Shown here piece by piece: positions 1 through 13,623 of a DNA stretch of 64,000 bases. This stretch comes from Girardinichthys multiradiatus (lineage: Eukaryota; Chordata; Actinopteri; Cyprinodontiformes; Goodeidae): the NCBI RefSeq assembly GCF_021462225.1, contig NC_061812.1, positions 44,745,363 to 44,809,362 on the forward strand. Reading direction: 5' to 3'. The position numbers were made by a program, and so were the translations under genes. How positions within the stretch are numbered: the first letter of the stretch is position 1; each line of letters begins with the position of its first letter. Under the pieces are notes generated by a model, which made no database searches, had not been told where the DNA came from, and saw nothing but the letters and a program-made list of their open reading frames with translations.

Positions 1-384
1 AAATTTCAGTGTAGGATTTATGACATATTAAGGTCCTACAAGTCCATTCTAATAAAAAAAGGAATAGAAATGCACTTAGATCGCCTTAACTGTCTGTTAA
101 ATCTGTTTGCTAACTTCCTTGAGGTGTTACACACAATGTACAACACCCAGGGAGACAGAGCAGACGGTGTTGTGCACATTTTGTTCAGTAGGTATGCTAA
201 TCAGGAGTAGAGATCCCCTGATCGCTGCCACAATCGCTGAGCTTACCATCTGTGGTGCACCGATGGCTGGCAGCCTCTGTGAGAGACCAGGAGAACAGTG
301 TGGCAGAGCCTTATCTCTGTCCTCACATGTTCTTACAATGGTACTGTTTGTCTGCAGACAGTTCTTAACAGTCTTTATTCAAGC
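1..384. other. no gene seen
   Basis: No convincing open frame, RNA gene or element. The 110-codon open frame at 107-439 has no recognisable domain and runs into an old Tc1 relic. Confidence 0.5.
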
Positions 385-740
385 TGACCTTTTTCATATT
401 TCTTCCCTTTACAAACACAAACTTCAACGGATTTTATAGGGATTTTATGCACTTGACCAGCACAAAGTATGGCATAATTTTGAAGTGGAAGGAAAACAAT
501 ATAGACTTTTCCATAACCTATTTACAAATAATAATCAGAAAAGAGTAAATACTTTGTAGAACCTTTGTAGCTACAGGTTTTCTTCCATAATTGTCCTGTA
601 TTAGGTCCATCCATCTTCCTGCCACCTCTGGACAGTTTACCTTTCCCTGCTGAAGAAACGCATCCTCACAGCGTGTTGTTGCCTCCAGCATGCCTAGGAT
701 GGTGTGTCTGGGTTGTTTACAGTGTATATATCAGCCAGTA
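385..740 (-). mobile_element. degenerate Tc1-like relic
   Basis: Contains the family's terminal-region text (acaaactt-aacgga-tttta, dissolving into 'aatactttgtagaacc') and, near 640-730, a minus-strand trace of the transposase segment where the fish Tc1 consensus has gcatcatg-tg-ggg-atgcttttcttcagcag. Frame is destroyed and most of the middle is gone. Boundaries are approximate. Confidence 0.5.
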
Positions 741-846
741 ATAAATGGTATTAAGGTAAAACAGTCAATATGGGATCCTCTATCAGGACTCCTTCCTCTA
801 CATATTTGGTATATGACGTTTGGCAGACTTTAAACAGGACTTATTA

Positions 847-2975
847 GGCCCGAGCAGGAAAACTGCAAGGGCCTATTGTAATCGCTCGAATTCTTATTCT
901 TTTTTCCGTTGCATCTTTGCGGGGCAATATGGAGACTTTGCCAAGCCCCTAGATGCACACGCTTTTACCCAAAATTGTCCCCCAACGAAAATTCTTGATC
1001 CTTAATGTCGTCATCAGTGGGCGTGGCCTAACCACTTAGCCACGCCCCCAAACGTGAGATAGCCCGAACCGTAAGTCGTAGAGATCTGAAATTTGGCACA
1101 ATGCTAGAGCACCTCAAAACAAGAAAAAAAAGTCTCTTGGGGGTATGTCCTAAAATGCACAGTAAGTCGGCCATTTTGGGTCAAAGGCCGATTTTTGCCC
1201 GTTTTTCACTTTTACTCACCTCGAACTTTAACGGACTCCTCCTAGGGATTTTGAGCTATCGGGTTCATATTTGGTCAACATGCAGGTAAGGGATGGGGGA
1301 TTAAAAGTTATCAAAATCGTGACTTTTTGGCCATGTTTAGGGGGCGTGGCCGGGGCACGAACTTGGCGTTCGCGCCAAAAGTGAAAGATTGCAATAACTT
1401 TCCCAAAGAAATTCCAAATCACACCAAAGTTGGCAGCAAGGAGGACCTTCGGGTTCCCGACAATCGTATGGGGGCATATGCTGACATCATCAAAGCCACG
1501 CCCCCTCAGAACCGGAAGTCACTTTTTTCACTTGGAAAGGTGCCTCTCTGACCCTCTTGACCCAATCAACTTGAAAGTGTGTCAGAAGACAGATAACTAG
1601 TGGGTCTAACTTTGTTTGAGGCACAGTGTCTTTTCATAAAAGGGCGTGGCCGTGGCGGCGCACTGAAGTCAGACGTCACGCCATGGCCATACGTTTGCCT
1701 TTAATTTCCACATACATCATCTGATCTGCACCAAATTCAATGTGATTGATCCTTGTCCAGTCCCCAACAAAGATCTGATGACATATTCGGTGGGCGTGGC
1801 CTAATTCATCCACAGCGCCTCCTACAAAATTTCAAAAAATCAGCCCCAAGCCATGCTTTGACCGAGGATTCTGAAATTCAGTACACATATGTATCTTCTC
1901 ACGGCCTACAAAAATGTCTCTTGGAGCATTGTTCCAAACCCAACAGGAAGTCGGCCATTTTGGATTGAAGTTGCCATTTTGACCCTGTTTTGGCTGTTTC
2001 TAACCCGCATATCTGAGCGAACTCCTCCTACAGCTTTTGACTTAGAGACTTGAAAATCACTCAGTATACTCTTAAGGGATTGGGGATCAAAAGTTATCAA
2101 AAGCTTTTTGATACATGAAAGCGTGTGGGCGTGACCACGCCTCAAAATATGACTTCTCGCCATAAAACACTAAATTGATATAGCTCCTACAAGGAAAGTC
2201 ACAGAAAAATGAAACCTTCTGGTATTGATCTGCCTCTAGGCCTGAAAAAAATTCACTTGTCAGATGCTGACATCATCGAAGCCCCGCCCCCTGAGAACAG
2301 GAAGTATCACTTTTTCCTTTACAGAGTCAATGTTTGATGTTCTTCACCTAATCAATGTGAAACTGTCCCAAGTAACAGATAACATGATGCTCTTACACAG
2401 TTGACAGTACTTACTGCTTTAGCTGGAGGGTGTGAATATGATGGCGTGGCGAATTCTGATGTCACGCCACGGCCATACGTTTGCCTCTAAATTACACATG
2501 CATGGTCCGATTCACTCCAAACTGAATATGCTTGATCTTTGTCAGCCCCCAAACAGCTCTATTGGATTACATTTAAATTTGGATCAACAGCGCCCCCTAG
2601 GACACTTAAAGGGCTATATCTCCTTCATACATCATCGGATCCACTTGAAATGTAGTATACATGATCATGACTTAATGATGGACATGTTGAAACAGTCAAT
2701 TGATGATGTCGTTTTAGCCCCACCCACAAACAAACAAGCGACTGCAACTTCCTTCTGGAAGGTCCGATTTACTCCAAATTTTGAATGCTTTTTGCCAGAC
2801 CGAAACTCTGCATGACCGAAGATCATGGTCAAAGTGCCACCTACTGGCGACGTGTTGAAGTGACGCGGTGTCATTGTATGTGGCGTGTATGAGGTGATGC
2901 CAGGCTCCTGCGGTCGCTCAGCCCGAGTTGCGCTGAGGGGTGCGAGGGCCTTCAAAGCTGCTTGCAGGTTTCTAG
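847..2975. repeat. interspersed GC-box repeat with internal tandem duplication
   Basis: Starts at a short imperfect palindrome (aggcccgagcag ... ctgcaagggcct) and ends near the related gcgagggcc...ctgcttgcag, with many GGGCGTGGC or CACGCCCCC boxes in between (about 1018, 1341, 1496, 1643, 1792, 2283). I recognise this as a widespread teleost interspersed repeat but cannot name its class. Two internal modules of about 790 bp repeat: the 'acgccatggccatacgtttgcct' box near 1677 recurs near 2461, and 'gctgacatcatcaaagcc' near 1478 recurs near 2267. No intact protein is encoded. Confidence 0.6.
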
Positions 2976-5900
2976 TTGTTATTGTTTTGTTTTGTTTCAA
3001 GTAATGGCTTTCTTCTGTGTAGTTGTAGAGTGCAGCACTAATAGTTGTCCAGTCTACAGATTCTCCCAGTGGAGCTGAAGATCTCGGTTGCTCCTCCGGA
3101 GATGGGCCTCTTGGTGTCTTCTCTGATTAGTTATCTGTTAGCCTGGCCTGTCAGTTTAGGTTTGCAGGAGAATCATATGCTTTCCATTCTTGGATGATGG
3201 ATTATTTAAAATCTTTAGATGTTGCTTATAATCTAACCCGTCATTAAATCTTGTATTCCTTTTTCTCTATATGTCCATCCGTGACGCCGTCCATCTGGTC
3301 TGAATCATAGCACCTCTTTGGAGCAATGCACATCTGGAGCTCAGCAGTGCATCTCATCAATGTACACCCTTCAGTTGGCGCCTTTAACTCACATCTGAAG
3401 CATTGTCCTGAAGGACATATTACTGGACTCCAGCCTTGGATAGTTTGTCTTACAAGTTTGAATGGATATGAGGAACCAGTTTGACAAGCATTGCCACGCC
3501 TTGGAGACACACTTGGTGTAGTTAGTTTAAAGGTACTGGGGCCATATCATTTGACACGTCTGACACCTCCGATGTGCATCGCCTTTCACTCCTGCACAAA
3601 CCAACCAGTTGTAAGCCAGCTCTACTTTGTGTTTTTCTATCACATTATATCCCAATAGAACACATTAAAGTCTGTGGTCGTAATGTGATGAAAAGGGAAG
3701 GGTTCAAGGGGTAGGAATATTTCATTAGTGGGATTAGGATCAACATTGGCGTCTGTAGTGACATGTCATGAGGTTGTAGAGTAATGTAGAAACTTATTGT
3801 TCAGATAAAAGCGTTACTATTTTTTTTTTGTGACGCACTCCTAAATGTTGTCTTGAGATCTACTCGCCACTGCTGCAGCACTCGGCTCCAGAATGCTGCA
3901 ACCTGGTGAAACTTTTAAAACCTCAGCAATAAGAATGAAGATAGAGGCACCTGTTACCATGGCAACTCAAAAGAAAACTGAACAGAAAAACACGTTGGTT
4001 TTTATATTGATTCAGAATGCAGAATGAAGACCTTGGTATCAGTCAAAAGCAGGTTGTCCAGCTTCTATCTCCCAGTGCCAGGTTAGAGGCTTATTGACCG
4101 TTTTTTGACAGACTGACTAACAGACGACTTTTTGGGTGAAATGGGCCGCAAGCCCGAAGTTCAATTAAAAGCCCCGCTCTGCATGAGAGTGGCATATTTG
4201 CCAAATAGGGAGAAAAGTGTAAATCAGTCTTCATGCTCCCTCAGCAACCTGCTTGTCCTTGGGGGAATATTGATGGCTCTGCCTCGACTCATTTTTTTAA
4301 AAACAGGATTTTTATGCATCACATGAGTGCTTTGGAAACACATGGCTTCATTTTTACATTGTAGTGGGGCCGTGAGCTGCATGTGAAAACCACCTGCCTT
4401 TGTTTGTCTGTCTCTGAGCAGCAGGAGAGCAACCTGGCTTTAGTTTCAAGCGTGAGGTCCATCATGCTTTCTTTTTCTCATTCAGCTTTCTCCTGCTTAA
4501 CGGACTCAGCAGGTCAAGGGAGCATTAGTTTAATTCCATGCTCACGATACAGCTGCAGATCTTCGTCTTCAAGCGGTCAGATAAGGTTTCGTGATTGCTG
4601 CTGGAGGCAGATAATTAATGTGTCATAAATTAAGACTCTTGTGAACAGTTTCTGTGAAGGTGCAGTGGATTATCCAGTATTGAATTTCTGAAGGAGATCT
4701 GCAGGCGTGAGGTTAAAGTGTATGACAAATGTCACCCAAACATAGTGAAAACAGAAAAGTCCAGTTTCCTGTACAGAATTTTGCTGGTTGGTTCTGGTGT
4801 AAATGTTTGCCTTCTCACCCGTGTTTGACATGTCCAGATCCTTTAATCAGCCGGGCTCAGTATGTGAATGAGCCGCAGCGGCAGACAGAAAGGAGAAAGG
4901 GCTTTTTTTTTTTTCTTGTCCAGGGACAATGTCAGGTTTATCTGGCCCGAGTGCACCAACACTAAGCTTTTCGGAACTGGCAGGCCACCTCGGGACCTAC
5001 CCATCCCGCCCGGCTTCCAGAACCGTGCAGCCCCGGAGCACTAAGCATTTGTGCAAAGTTCATAAGGCTTCCTTCTGTTTGTGTGGCCATAATGGAGGCT
5101 CCATCCTGTTGTAGCTCAAAGAGAGCTTATGGTCTCACAGGCTCTGGCACTGGCTGTGCAGAGGAGTGAGTGTTCTCAGTTACTGACTTTGGCTGACTGC
5201 TTTCATTATGAGAAGACGTCCCCCTCCCAGCCCCTCATCAGATCCAGTTCTGAGCCTTCAGTATCTGAATTTCCTCTGCGATGATTGTTCTCGAGTTACC
5301 TCACTTTACAAAATAGAAGCTCTAGCTAGAAAAATAATCAGTCATGTTCAGTCCATCCGTCCGTCTTTCCTACCTTCCTCTCTCTTCTTACCAGTTTTGG
5401 AAAGCAGGTTTAATCTTTAAAGTGTGATCACTGTAAAAATTATGTAAACACTTTTATAAAATGAGACAAAAGGGACAAAACTCTGAAAATTTTAATCTAG
5501 AAAGGTATTGACTCTTGACATAGAAAAGTGTAAAACCCTGAGTTGTGGTGTACTGCCTTATTAGAACTGTCAGCCTTTTCTCAGCCCCCTGGGGTAACAA
5601 CTTTGTCATCTCAGGCAGTAGGTTTGGTCCAAGCAGCCGTGCTTTGGTTGCTTTTTTCACCGCAGCTACGACCCACATCAGCATAATTCAAGCATGACCC
5701 TCCTCCCTCCTTTCATTTTCCGCCCTTTCTCCCCCGTTAAAACTAAGCCTCTGTCATGAGTCCACATCATACATCACCCAGACTGGGGTTTGCCTTCTCC
5801 CTCCCACTCCATGTCGTGGGAGAAAGTCTTTGTACTTTTACTTTTATGGTTAAAAAGTCATCAGTCTCAACACTTGCCATGCACAAGCCTGATGGTGAAG

Positions 5901-7382
5901 GTTCTATGGCATGTCAGGCACACATCATACGGTCATGGAATGAAGTTCCCCTTCCAATGTAGGCCAACCCCAGCTAACATTTTAAAATGTTTAAAAATCA
6001 AAGACTTTCAGTTTTTGAGCATTTTCTTGCATTGAGCGTGGGGCTAAAACAAAGAGGTCATACAACAAAGTGCCACACTAATGCCGGCTGACAGTCTTAA
6101 GCAGTTTGATGTGACAGTCTCCAGCAGCATTAGCAATTAAGCAGATTGTCAGTGGCTGACAGAACGAGCTTGCAGCAGGAGCAGAACTCAACAGACTCCC
6201 AGTCAGCAGGGGATCAAACTCCCATCCTAAATTCTGCTTATACTGGTTCTCCCAGCTGATAATTGCAAATAAACACTATTCAGTGTGCCCACAGGTGCAT
6301 CAAATGTCTTTCATTATGCTAATATAGGAGGGGGGGGGGGTGCAAGATGAGACTCACATTCCTCCACTCTTCTTTGTGCACACCCACTGAATAGCCTTTA
6401 GATCGGCCTTTGTGGGAGTGATTGTCAGTAGCTTAATGAGCTTCTTTGCCAGGCTAAAAGCTTTGGCAACATATGTGACGACAGTTCTTCTTCTGTCTCC
6501 AGCCTGTATGATACAACATAGAGCAGGCTCAGCGTTCTTCCTACCTGCAGAAATCATAGCTCTCCTAACTCACCATTTTCCTTTTTACTCTGGATTTTTA
6601 CTACCTGGAAAAAGCAATTGCTACTCCTCTCATGGGGTCCACGGCTGAGAATGAGAAAGTCACATCTTGTAAGTAACCCTGCAGTATGTGTGGATTCCTG
6701 TTAACATGTTGTAGGGCATGCATTGGCACTTCCAGCTACACTTTACACAGTCATCAGGTATTGCTGCATTTAAACTTTAATGTAAAGGGTTGATAATGCT
6801 ACACTATCTTAATAGGAGTTTCTTTATTATAGTATGCAAGTCTGGAATCAAAACTGTGTTGAGATGAAAGATTCGGTTCCATTAAAGGAGCAGTGCCTAA
6901 ATTTCCATGCCCTACCTGCTTCACATCTACAAGCACATTGGTTAGATATTAACAGGTCTTAACCTTGTTATTTTCCTTTAATTGAAGGTTTTCACTGTTA
7001 TATACAGAGCACTTTAATTGGTTCTTACTAGAACTGTACAATATCTAGAACCGCAGTCATGGACATTTCAGTGTGGACAATAAAGCAATTGCAATGGCCT
7101 GCTTCTATGCAGTATTTGGTAGGATATATTTGATGTACCATGTGTCCAAGGTCTCTATATCAGTAATATGCTGATTGTCAGTGGTGTGTGTGTGATTTTA
7201 ATGCCCACAACTAATGTATATCTTTTGTGGCTGGGAACCTTAAGTTCAGTAGAGTAGGGTGGGGTGACAAAGCAGTAAAGACAGGAAAATGTGGGTTAAC
7301 TGCTATCAGTGTGATCATTACAGTATTTAGCAATAGTATCACAATATGTTCTATCACTCTTTCCTCTTAGTGGTTGTCTTTT
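2976..7382. other. long stretch without a recognisable gene
   Basis: Only short, unremarkable open frames. A G-run at about 6329-6340 is the one low-complexity tract. Single-copy noncoding sequence 5' of chl1 is the simplest reading. Confidence 0.5.
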
Positions 7383-7940
7383 AGGGCTGCAGCTATCGAT
7401 TATTTTAGTAACTGATTAATCTAGCGATAATCTTTTTGATTAATCTAACAAGAGATACTAAGTAAATAATCATATTTCTATAAACAAGTATTTTGAACTT
7501 AAAAAAATCAAATAGTTATTGTGCACTTTAAATACATTGTAAATGACACAAACGTTGAAAAAAACTCAATATAATACTCAGAACACAGCATTATAATAAA
7601 GTCTTAAATAGAAAAAAAGCAACAAGGCATTTTGTTGCATGTTGCAAGGTACAGTTATACAAAACATTTGTAAAAACCTGAACAATGCTTAGGTGAAGCT
7701 AAAACGTTGCCACTAGAGACGTTCTGGATACATAGAGCATATTTACAGACAAAGAAGGTTTTTCATCTAAACTGCAAAACATATTTTCTATATAGTTTTG
7801 ACTTAATTACTGCTCTGAGTGGGTTGTTCTTTCGACATACTTCAGAGTCTGTATACCCCAGATAACGATTTGATTACTAAATTAGTTGATGGTCATTTCA
7901 AAAATCGATCACGATTAATCTGATTAATTATTTCAGCCCT
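7383..7940. mobile_element. hAT-like MITE
   Basis: Begins AGGGCTGCAGCTATCGAT and ends with the inverted CAGCCCT, with an AT-rich interior and repeated 'gattaatc' motifs at both ends (cgattattttagtaact at the left, cgatcacgattaatctg at the right). Flanks tgtctttt and cgtcttta match at 6 of 8 positions, as an aged 8-bp hAT target duplication would. No coding capacity. Confidence 0.6.
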
Positions 7941-8817
7941 CGTCTTTATGAGCTTTTAAACTGTTTCAGTTGTAACTTATGACTATCCTATTTTGAAAAA
8001 GGCTGTGTGTCACAGCTTTCCCACCTTGGAAATACTGTTTGCACAAGCGATGTTCACAGTGAGGATGAATGTTTAAACCCTCATCATCAGATTGTTGTAG
8101 ACGAAGCAGCATCACTCCCATTTGCTGTGGGACACCACCTGTCATCCCCACCTCATGTAGTCCGTCTTGCAGCTGGTTGCATTTGTATCCACAACACAAC
8201 TGCTTCATATTAACAGTGAAATTCAAGCAGATCAAAACAATCTGTTTTGGAGCTGGACCGATCAGAGTATTCTGGTTATTGTAAGGCATTGATCTGGCAT
8301 TACTGATTTGAACTGGTTCCAATTTCTCTTTAAGAGCTATAATTAACAAGGTTCAAAATATTTATTCCTAGCCTTGACACCTGCAATGAGTGGTCATTAA
8401 CCAATTAGATAAGCAGCAGAGACGACGTCACACCATGTGTGAAATAATACCCTCAGGGAGCATTGGCCTGGACCAGGGATCAGTTAAAGTGAGGCAACTC
8501 ACACCTTCAGTTGGAGCAGTTTAATTTCACACAGAGGGTTTTAGACTGGACCAAACAATGTCATACAGTTGCAAGAGAGTTTCGGGCGCAGTATTGCTCC
8601 AGTATTGTGCTGATCGAGAAGACAAAAAGCACAAAGAAGACAGTCCGTCTCATCCATGTAGCCCCACAAGATATTTTCAAACTCTTTTGTCTTCTGTTTT
8701 GCGCTCTATGTTATTCTTCTTCTTCTACTCAAATGCACTGCTTTTATATCACATCGTACGGTACGCTGGGAACAGCATGCATTCACACTGTACGTGAACC
8801 GCTCCAGGGTCCGGATA
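7941..8817. other. no gene seen
   Basis: Open frames at 7966-8349 (minus) and 8511-8873 (plus) have no recognisable domains. The text from about 8740 (gtacggtacgc...cacactgtacgtgaacc) and its continuation after 10431 is enriched in 'ggtccgg'-type motifs like those in the MITE at 14498, so the Tc1 copy may have landed in an old element. Confidence 0.35.
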
Positions 8818-8819
8818 TA

Positions 8820-10429
8820 CAGGTCCTTCTCAAAATATTAGCATATTGTGATAAAGTTAATTATTTTCCATAATGTCATGATGAAAATTTAACATTCATA
8901 TATTTTAGAGTCATTGCACACTAACTGAAATATTTCAGGTCTTTTATTGTCTTAATACGGATGATTGTGGCATACAGCTCATGAAAACCCAAAATTCCTA
9001 TCTCACAAAATTAGCATATTTCATCCGACCAATAAAAGAAAAGTGTTTTTAATACAAAAAACGTCAACCTTCAAATAATCATGTACAGTTATGCACTCAA
9101 TACTTGGTCGGGAATCCTTTTGCAGAAATGACTGCTTCAATGCGGCGTGGCATGGAGGCAATCAGCCTGTGGCACTGCTGAGGTCTTATGGAGGTCCAGG
9201 ATGCTTCGATAGCGGCCTTTAGCTCATCCAGAGTGTTGGGTCTTGAGTCTCTCAACGTTCTCTTCACAATATCCCACAGATTCTCTATGGGGTTAAGGTC
9301 AGGAGAGTTGGCAGGCCAATTGAGCACAGTGATACCATGGTCAGTAAACCATTTACCAGTGGTTTTGGCACTGTGAGCAGGTGCCAGGTCATGCTGAAAA
9401 ATGAAATCTTCATCTCCATAAAGCTTTTCAGCAGATGGAAGCATGAAGTGCTCCAAAATCTCCTGATAGCTAGCTGCATTGACCCTGCCCTTGATAAAAC
9501 ACAGTGGACCAACACCAGCAGCTGACACGGCACCCCAGACCATCACTGACTGTGGGTACTTGACACTGGACTTCTGGCATTTTGGCATTTCCTTCTCCCC
9601 AGTCTTCCTCCAGACTCTGGCACCTTGATTTCCGAATGACATGCAGAATTTGCTTTCATCCGAAAAAAGTACTTTGGACCACTGAGCAACAGTCCAGTGC
9701 TGCTTCTTTGTAGCCCAGGTCAGGCACTTCTGCCGCTGTTTCTGGTTCAAAAGTGGCTTGACCTGGGGAATGCGGCACCTGTAGCCCATTTCCTGCACAC
9801 GCCTGTGCATGGTGGCTCTGGATGTTTCTACTCCAGACTCAGTCCACTGCTTCCGCAGGTCCCCCAAGGTCTGGAATCGGCCCTTCTCCACAATCTTCCT
9901 CAGGGTCCGGTCACCTCTTCTCGTTGTGCAGCGTTTTCTGCCACACTTTTTCCTTCCCACAGACTTCCCACTGAGGTGCCTTGATACAGCACTCTGGGAA
10001 CAGCCTATTCGTTCAGAAATTTCTTTCTGTGTCTTACCCTCTTGCTTGAGGGTGTCAATAGTGGCCTTCTGGACAGCAGTCAGGCTGGCAGTCTTACCCA
10101 TGATTGGGGTTTTGAGTGATGAACCAGGCTGGGAGTTTTAAAGGCCTCAGGAATCTTTTGCAGGTGTTTAGAGTTAACTCGTTGATTCAGATGATTAGGT
10201 TCATAGCTCGTTTAGAGACCCTTTTAATGATATGCTAATTTTGTGAGATAGGAATTTGGGGTTTTCATGAGCTGTATGCCAAAATCATCCGTATTAAGAC
10301 AATAAAAGACCTGAAATATTTCAGTTAGTGTGCAATGAATCTAAAATATATGAATGTTAAATTTTCATCATGACATTATGGAAAATAATGAACTTTATCA
10401 CAATATGCAAATTTTTTGAGAAGGACCTG
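8820..10429 (-). mobile_element. Tc1-like transposon, copy 1, full length
   Basis: A 1610-bp element flanked by TA (8818-8819 and 10430-10431). Inverted terminal repeats of about 200 bp (8820-9019 and 10230-10429) start CAGGTCCTTCTCAAAA and contain an inner direct repeat of the end (tctcacaaaattagcatat), so it is of the long IR/DR type. One open transposase lies between them on the minus strand. The same 1610-bp length recurs in copy 2. A similar Tc1 lineage is known to be spread across teleosts and lampreys; assignment to it is from memory. Confidence 0.95.
9097..10101 (-). CDS. Tc1-like transposase, 334 aa, apparently intact
   Basis: Cut-and-paste DDE transposase acting on TA targets in the nucleus. 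Residues about 8-45 form the first helix-turn-helix of the paired-like DNA-binding domain (QKEISERIGCSQSAVSRHL). A basic GRKKCGRKR patch (about 49-57) acts as AT-hook or nuclear signal, and a second helical unit spans about 65-110. The catalytic triad is D148 (FSDES), D238 (QHDLAPAH) and E273 (SPDLNPIENLW), with 34 residues between the last two, the DD34E spacing of Tc1. Length is normal (about 340) and there is no stop or frameshift. About 17 substitutions separate it from copy 2, counted by eye. Whether it is active is not known. Confidence 0.95.
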   Translation of the reverse strand: MGKTASLTAVQKATIDTLKQEGKTQKEISERIGCSQSAVSRHLSGKSVGRKKCGRKRCTTRRGDRTLRKIVEKGRFQTLGDLRKQWTESGVETSRATMHRRVQEMGYRCRIPQVKPLLNQKQRQKCLTWATKKQHWTVAQWSKVLFSDESKFCMSFGNQGARVWRKTGEKEMPKCQKSSVKYPQSVMVWGAVSAAGVGPLCFIKGRVNAASYQEILEHFMLPSAEKLYGDEDFIFQHDLAPAHSAKTTGKWFTDHGITVLNWPANSPDLNPIENLWDIVKRTLRDSRPNTLDELKAAIEASWTSIRPQQCHRLIASMPRRIEAVISAKGFPTKY

Positions 10430-13400
10430 TACCATGCCGAGTCCGGGTACGGTTCTCTGGTCCGGTTTAGGGTCTGGAATGGGTTCACACCGGCGTGATC
10501 AGCTCCAGAAACTGGACATTGGAACGGTACAGAGCATTACAAAGGTTTGGTGTGAAAGCATTCTGAGCTTTCCCACTTTCTGCTGTCAGCTCTGTTTCAA
10601 TATGTCCCTCCACCAATTCAAAGAAAAGTCCCTAATGATGGTATGAATTGGCACCCTGTGGCAGATGGCTCCCTTTACATGAAAAAGTCACAGGATGATC
10701 AAAACTTTAAAAGTATGAAATTGCAAAGGAACAAAATGGCCCTCGCCAAAGTTTAGCTCTGTCTTGTAGCAGGTTGAATGCAAAACTGAAATCTGTCCTT
10801 TATAGAAGCTTCTTACAGTTTTTGGGTTTCCCCTGACTTCATCTTTAGACAGATTATTTTGTCTTCCTCTCCTAGCAACAACTTCTACACCAAATAGTGT
10901 TGCTGATGGTGCAATCTGCTATTGTCCAGGTATGGTGGTGGGAAAAACAAACAGATTTTTACATTTCTGACTGACCCAGTCACCGGTTAGATCCGGTCAA
11001 CCTGAAAATTGTTCGGTTTCAGTCACCAGCCCAGTTCTCTTTGCCGTCTAGTCTCTAGGAGGCACACATGCCGTCTTGAGTGCCATTTGGTCCATCTTGC
11101 AACATCTTCTTATTTTCATCTTGACTGCTGCAACGCTGACTTCTTTGATAATTTTAGTGTCAGTGTGTGCGTGGTTTCCAGCATTTCACGAGACAAATTT
11201 GCAGAATTGTCTAGTTTATTGTTAAAATACTTTAGGTTTTCTTCAAACACGAATTTGGTTTGAGTCTTCACTGATTAAATAAATGAAAGTTTTTAATTGG
11301 ATTATTCAACAGTCATAAAAGTGAAAAAGAAGCAGCTAGGACCATGTGGGGATTGTGAATCATCTCTTACAGAGTGATCAGGGTCACCTTTATTTCAAAA
11401 GTTCAGCTTTCACAGTCTGCTGCTTTGACCTGAGAAAACCTGAATCTTGGCTTGTTTAAAACAGCAGCAGACTATAGACAGAATAGAGAGGAGGTGGATG
11501 AGTTCCAGAGCACTCGCTGAAGAAATACAGACTGTATCCACATTCACCAGAAGGTGTTTCTGTGCAGAGCTTCTTGCCAAGGCAAATTTACATGATGCAG
11601 CGGAAGGAACTGTTTCACTAATGAGTTTAAACTGACCTTTAGGAGCATCTCTTTAGATTTCTTAATCAGGATTATTTACCAGATCTGGTCTTGAGTGACT
11701 AATGAATGCAGGTTGGAGTAGATGATCTGGAAAGGTAGGTATTACTTAGGACAAAAGGTGAACAGAAACATAACCATCATATCTCTACCGGGATGTGCTT
11801 TATTTGGGCTTACATTATAAATGTTTCACCAATCACTGGCTTACATCGCATTTTCAAAATTGTTTAACGCGTTTGAACTGATATATTCATTTGGATATTT
11901 TAGTGAATGCATTTATAATTTAAGATGAAGAATTCTCCCATGCTTTTATCTAGAAAACATAAACCTTTTATATCTATTCTTCTCAGATCTTTTCATTAGA
12001 TTTGTTTGAGCCAGGCCGTCAGACAGTGGAAAGGCACAGGAACTGGGCCACATATCCGGCAGCTGTGTCAGAAAGCTTACCCTGAGTAACATTGTCCAGA
12101 TGTTCTGCTGCTGCACAGAACAGGATTTTTAAATGATACATTTTGGGACAAGGGAACATTTAATTTCACAGGCTGAAATCGTCGTTTCAACTGTATGTCT
12201 GAGACAGCAGGAGGGATTACAACACAGACGAAGCAGCAAAGGCATTTCTGTAGTTTTTTTTTTTTTGCTACCACAGGGACATCAGAAATTCTCGCTGGTT
12301 TGCAGAAATAAATTGCTTCGAGGTCTGACAGAGGTAAGGATTTGGGATATAAGAGCCATCAATCATGTCTTGCCTTGGCACAGTTTCGTCCAGCGAAATT
12401 GCCGGCATCAGTCAGACTGAGCACCCTAACGGAGAGGGGAGGACGCTGTGTTAGTTCACACAAAATATTATTCCTGTCCTCAAAGTCCAGCTCATGAATT
12501 CATCTCTCTGCCAGCTCCTCGGAGGGGATCCCGCACTAATGTGATTATTGTCCGGAGCACGAGGCACTCCTGTGCCACTTCAAAGAGAGCAGATCAGAGG
12601 GAGAGGGAATGAAAAACTGGGAGCGGCAAGGTAGACAGGTGCAGTCCACCATCTGAAACCTTTTCCTTTGCATCTGACTTTTGGACATGTTCAGGATGAT
12701 CAGAACATCTGTGTTGCTTTTCAGACAGTGCATAAAAGCTGCATGATTTATAATCGTTCTCTCTGACAGGCTCTGTTGAGCTATTTGATTATGTTAATTG
12801 AACTCTTGACTATGATCAAAAGTAATTATTCAGAAAGGTTTGATAATTATTGTGTCTGAAGATGCCACTGAAGGTCATCTTATTCTAATTTAGCCTGCAT
12901 ATTTAAGCAGTGCTTCATACCTTACTAAGACAAACAGCTTCCTCATACAAGTTAGCAGCCATTTAGAGATTAGAGAACGCCTTCATGCTGTGGTTTGAGA
13001 AAGAAAAACAGAAACCGTTTTGAAAAATAACATCTAAATACCACTTGTGGTTTGAAATCTTCTCGAGCTGTTTGTTCTTCTTTTGGTCAGACTAGTTCTT
13101 ACATGTCCTACCAGTAGCAGCTGCTGACATGACTGTCCAGCTGCTGCGTTGCCTGTAGCTACACGAGGTGCTGCAGGGTCACTGCTGGGTGGATCCAGCG
13201 CCTTGCCTTCTTTCACAGGAGACTAAGGTTAGACAGGTTGTGTATCATTAGTTCATTCAGAACATAGGGGTCAGAAACCCTACAGTCCATCAGCTGATCC
13301 TTGTTTATATGAGGCCAACTGAGCCTTGTACCATTACACCTGAGACACTTCCTCACTTCTCCAGCCTTAGGGTTAGGATTAAGGTATATTTTCCATCCTA

Positions 13401-13623
13401 ATCCTGTTTGTTTTCATGTCCAGCTTTGTTCTCAGTTCTCAGACATTCCCAAAATATTAATCGCAATATAAGGGAATTAAAATATCAGGCTTTCCAAGGG
13501 TTTCTGGAAAAGTATAAAATTTGAAATGATGTTTTCCAGGTTTGGGTAAGTATGGACAAAGAAATTACAGTTTTGAAAAATATTTTTATTTCCAGTCTTT
13601 ATACCCTGTTTAAAAGATCGATT
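10430..13623. other. no gene seen
   Basis: Scattered short open frames without domains. Includes a T-run near 12255-12266. Looks like noncoding, mostly single-copy sequence. Confidence 0.5.

Noticed and set aside
9697..10141. Plus-strand frames of 95-110 codons over the Tc1 transposase
   Set aside because: Antisense shadows of the transposase; identical ones recur over every Tc1 copy.
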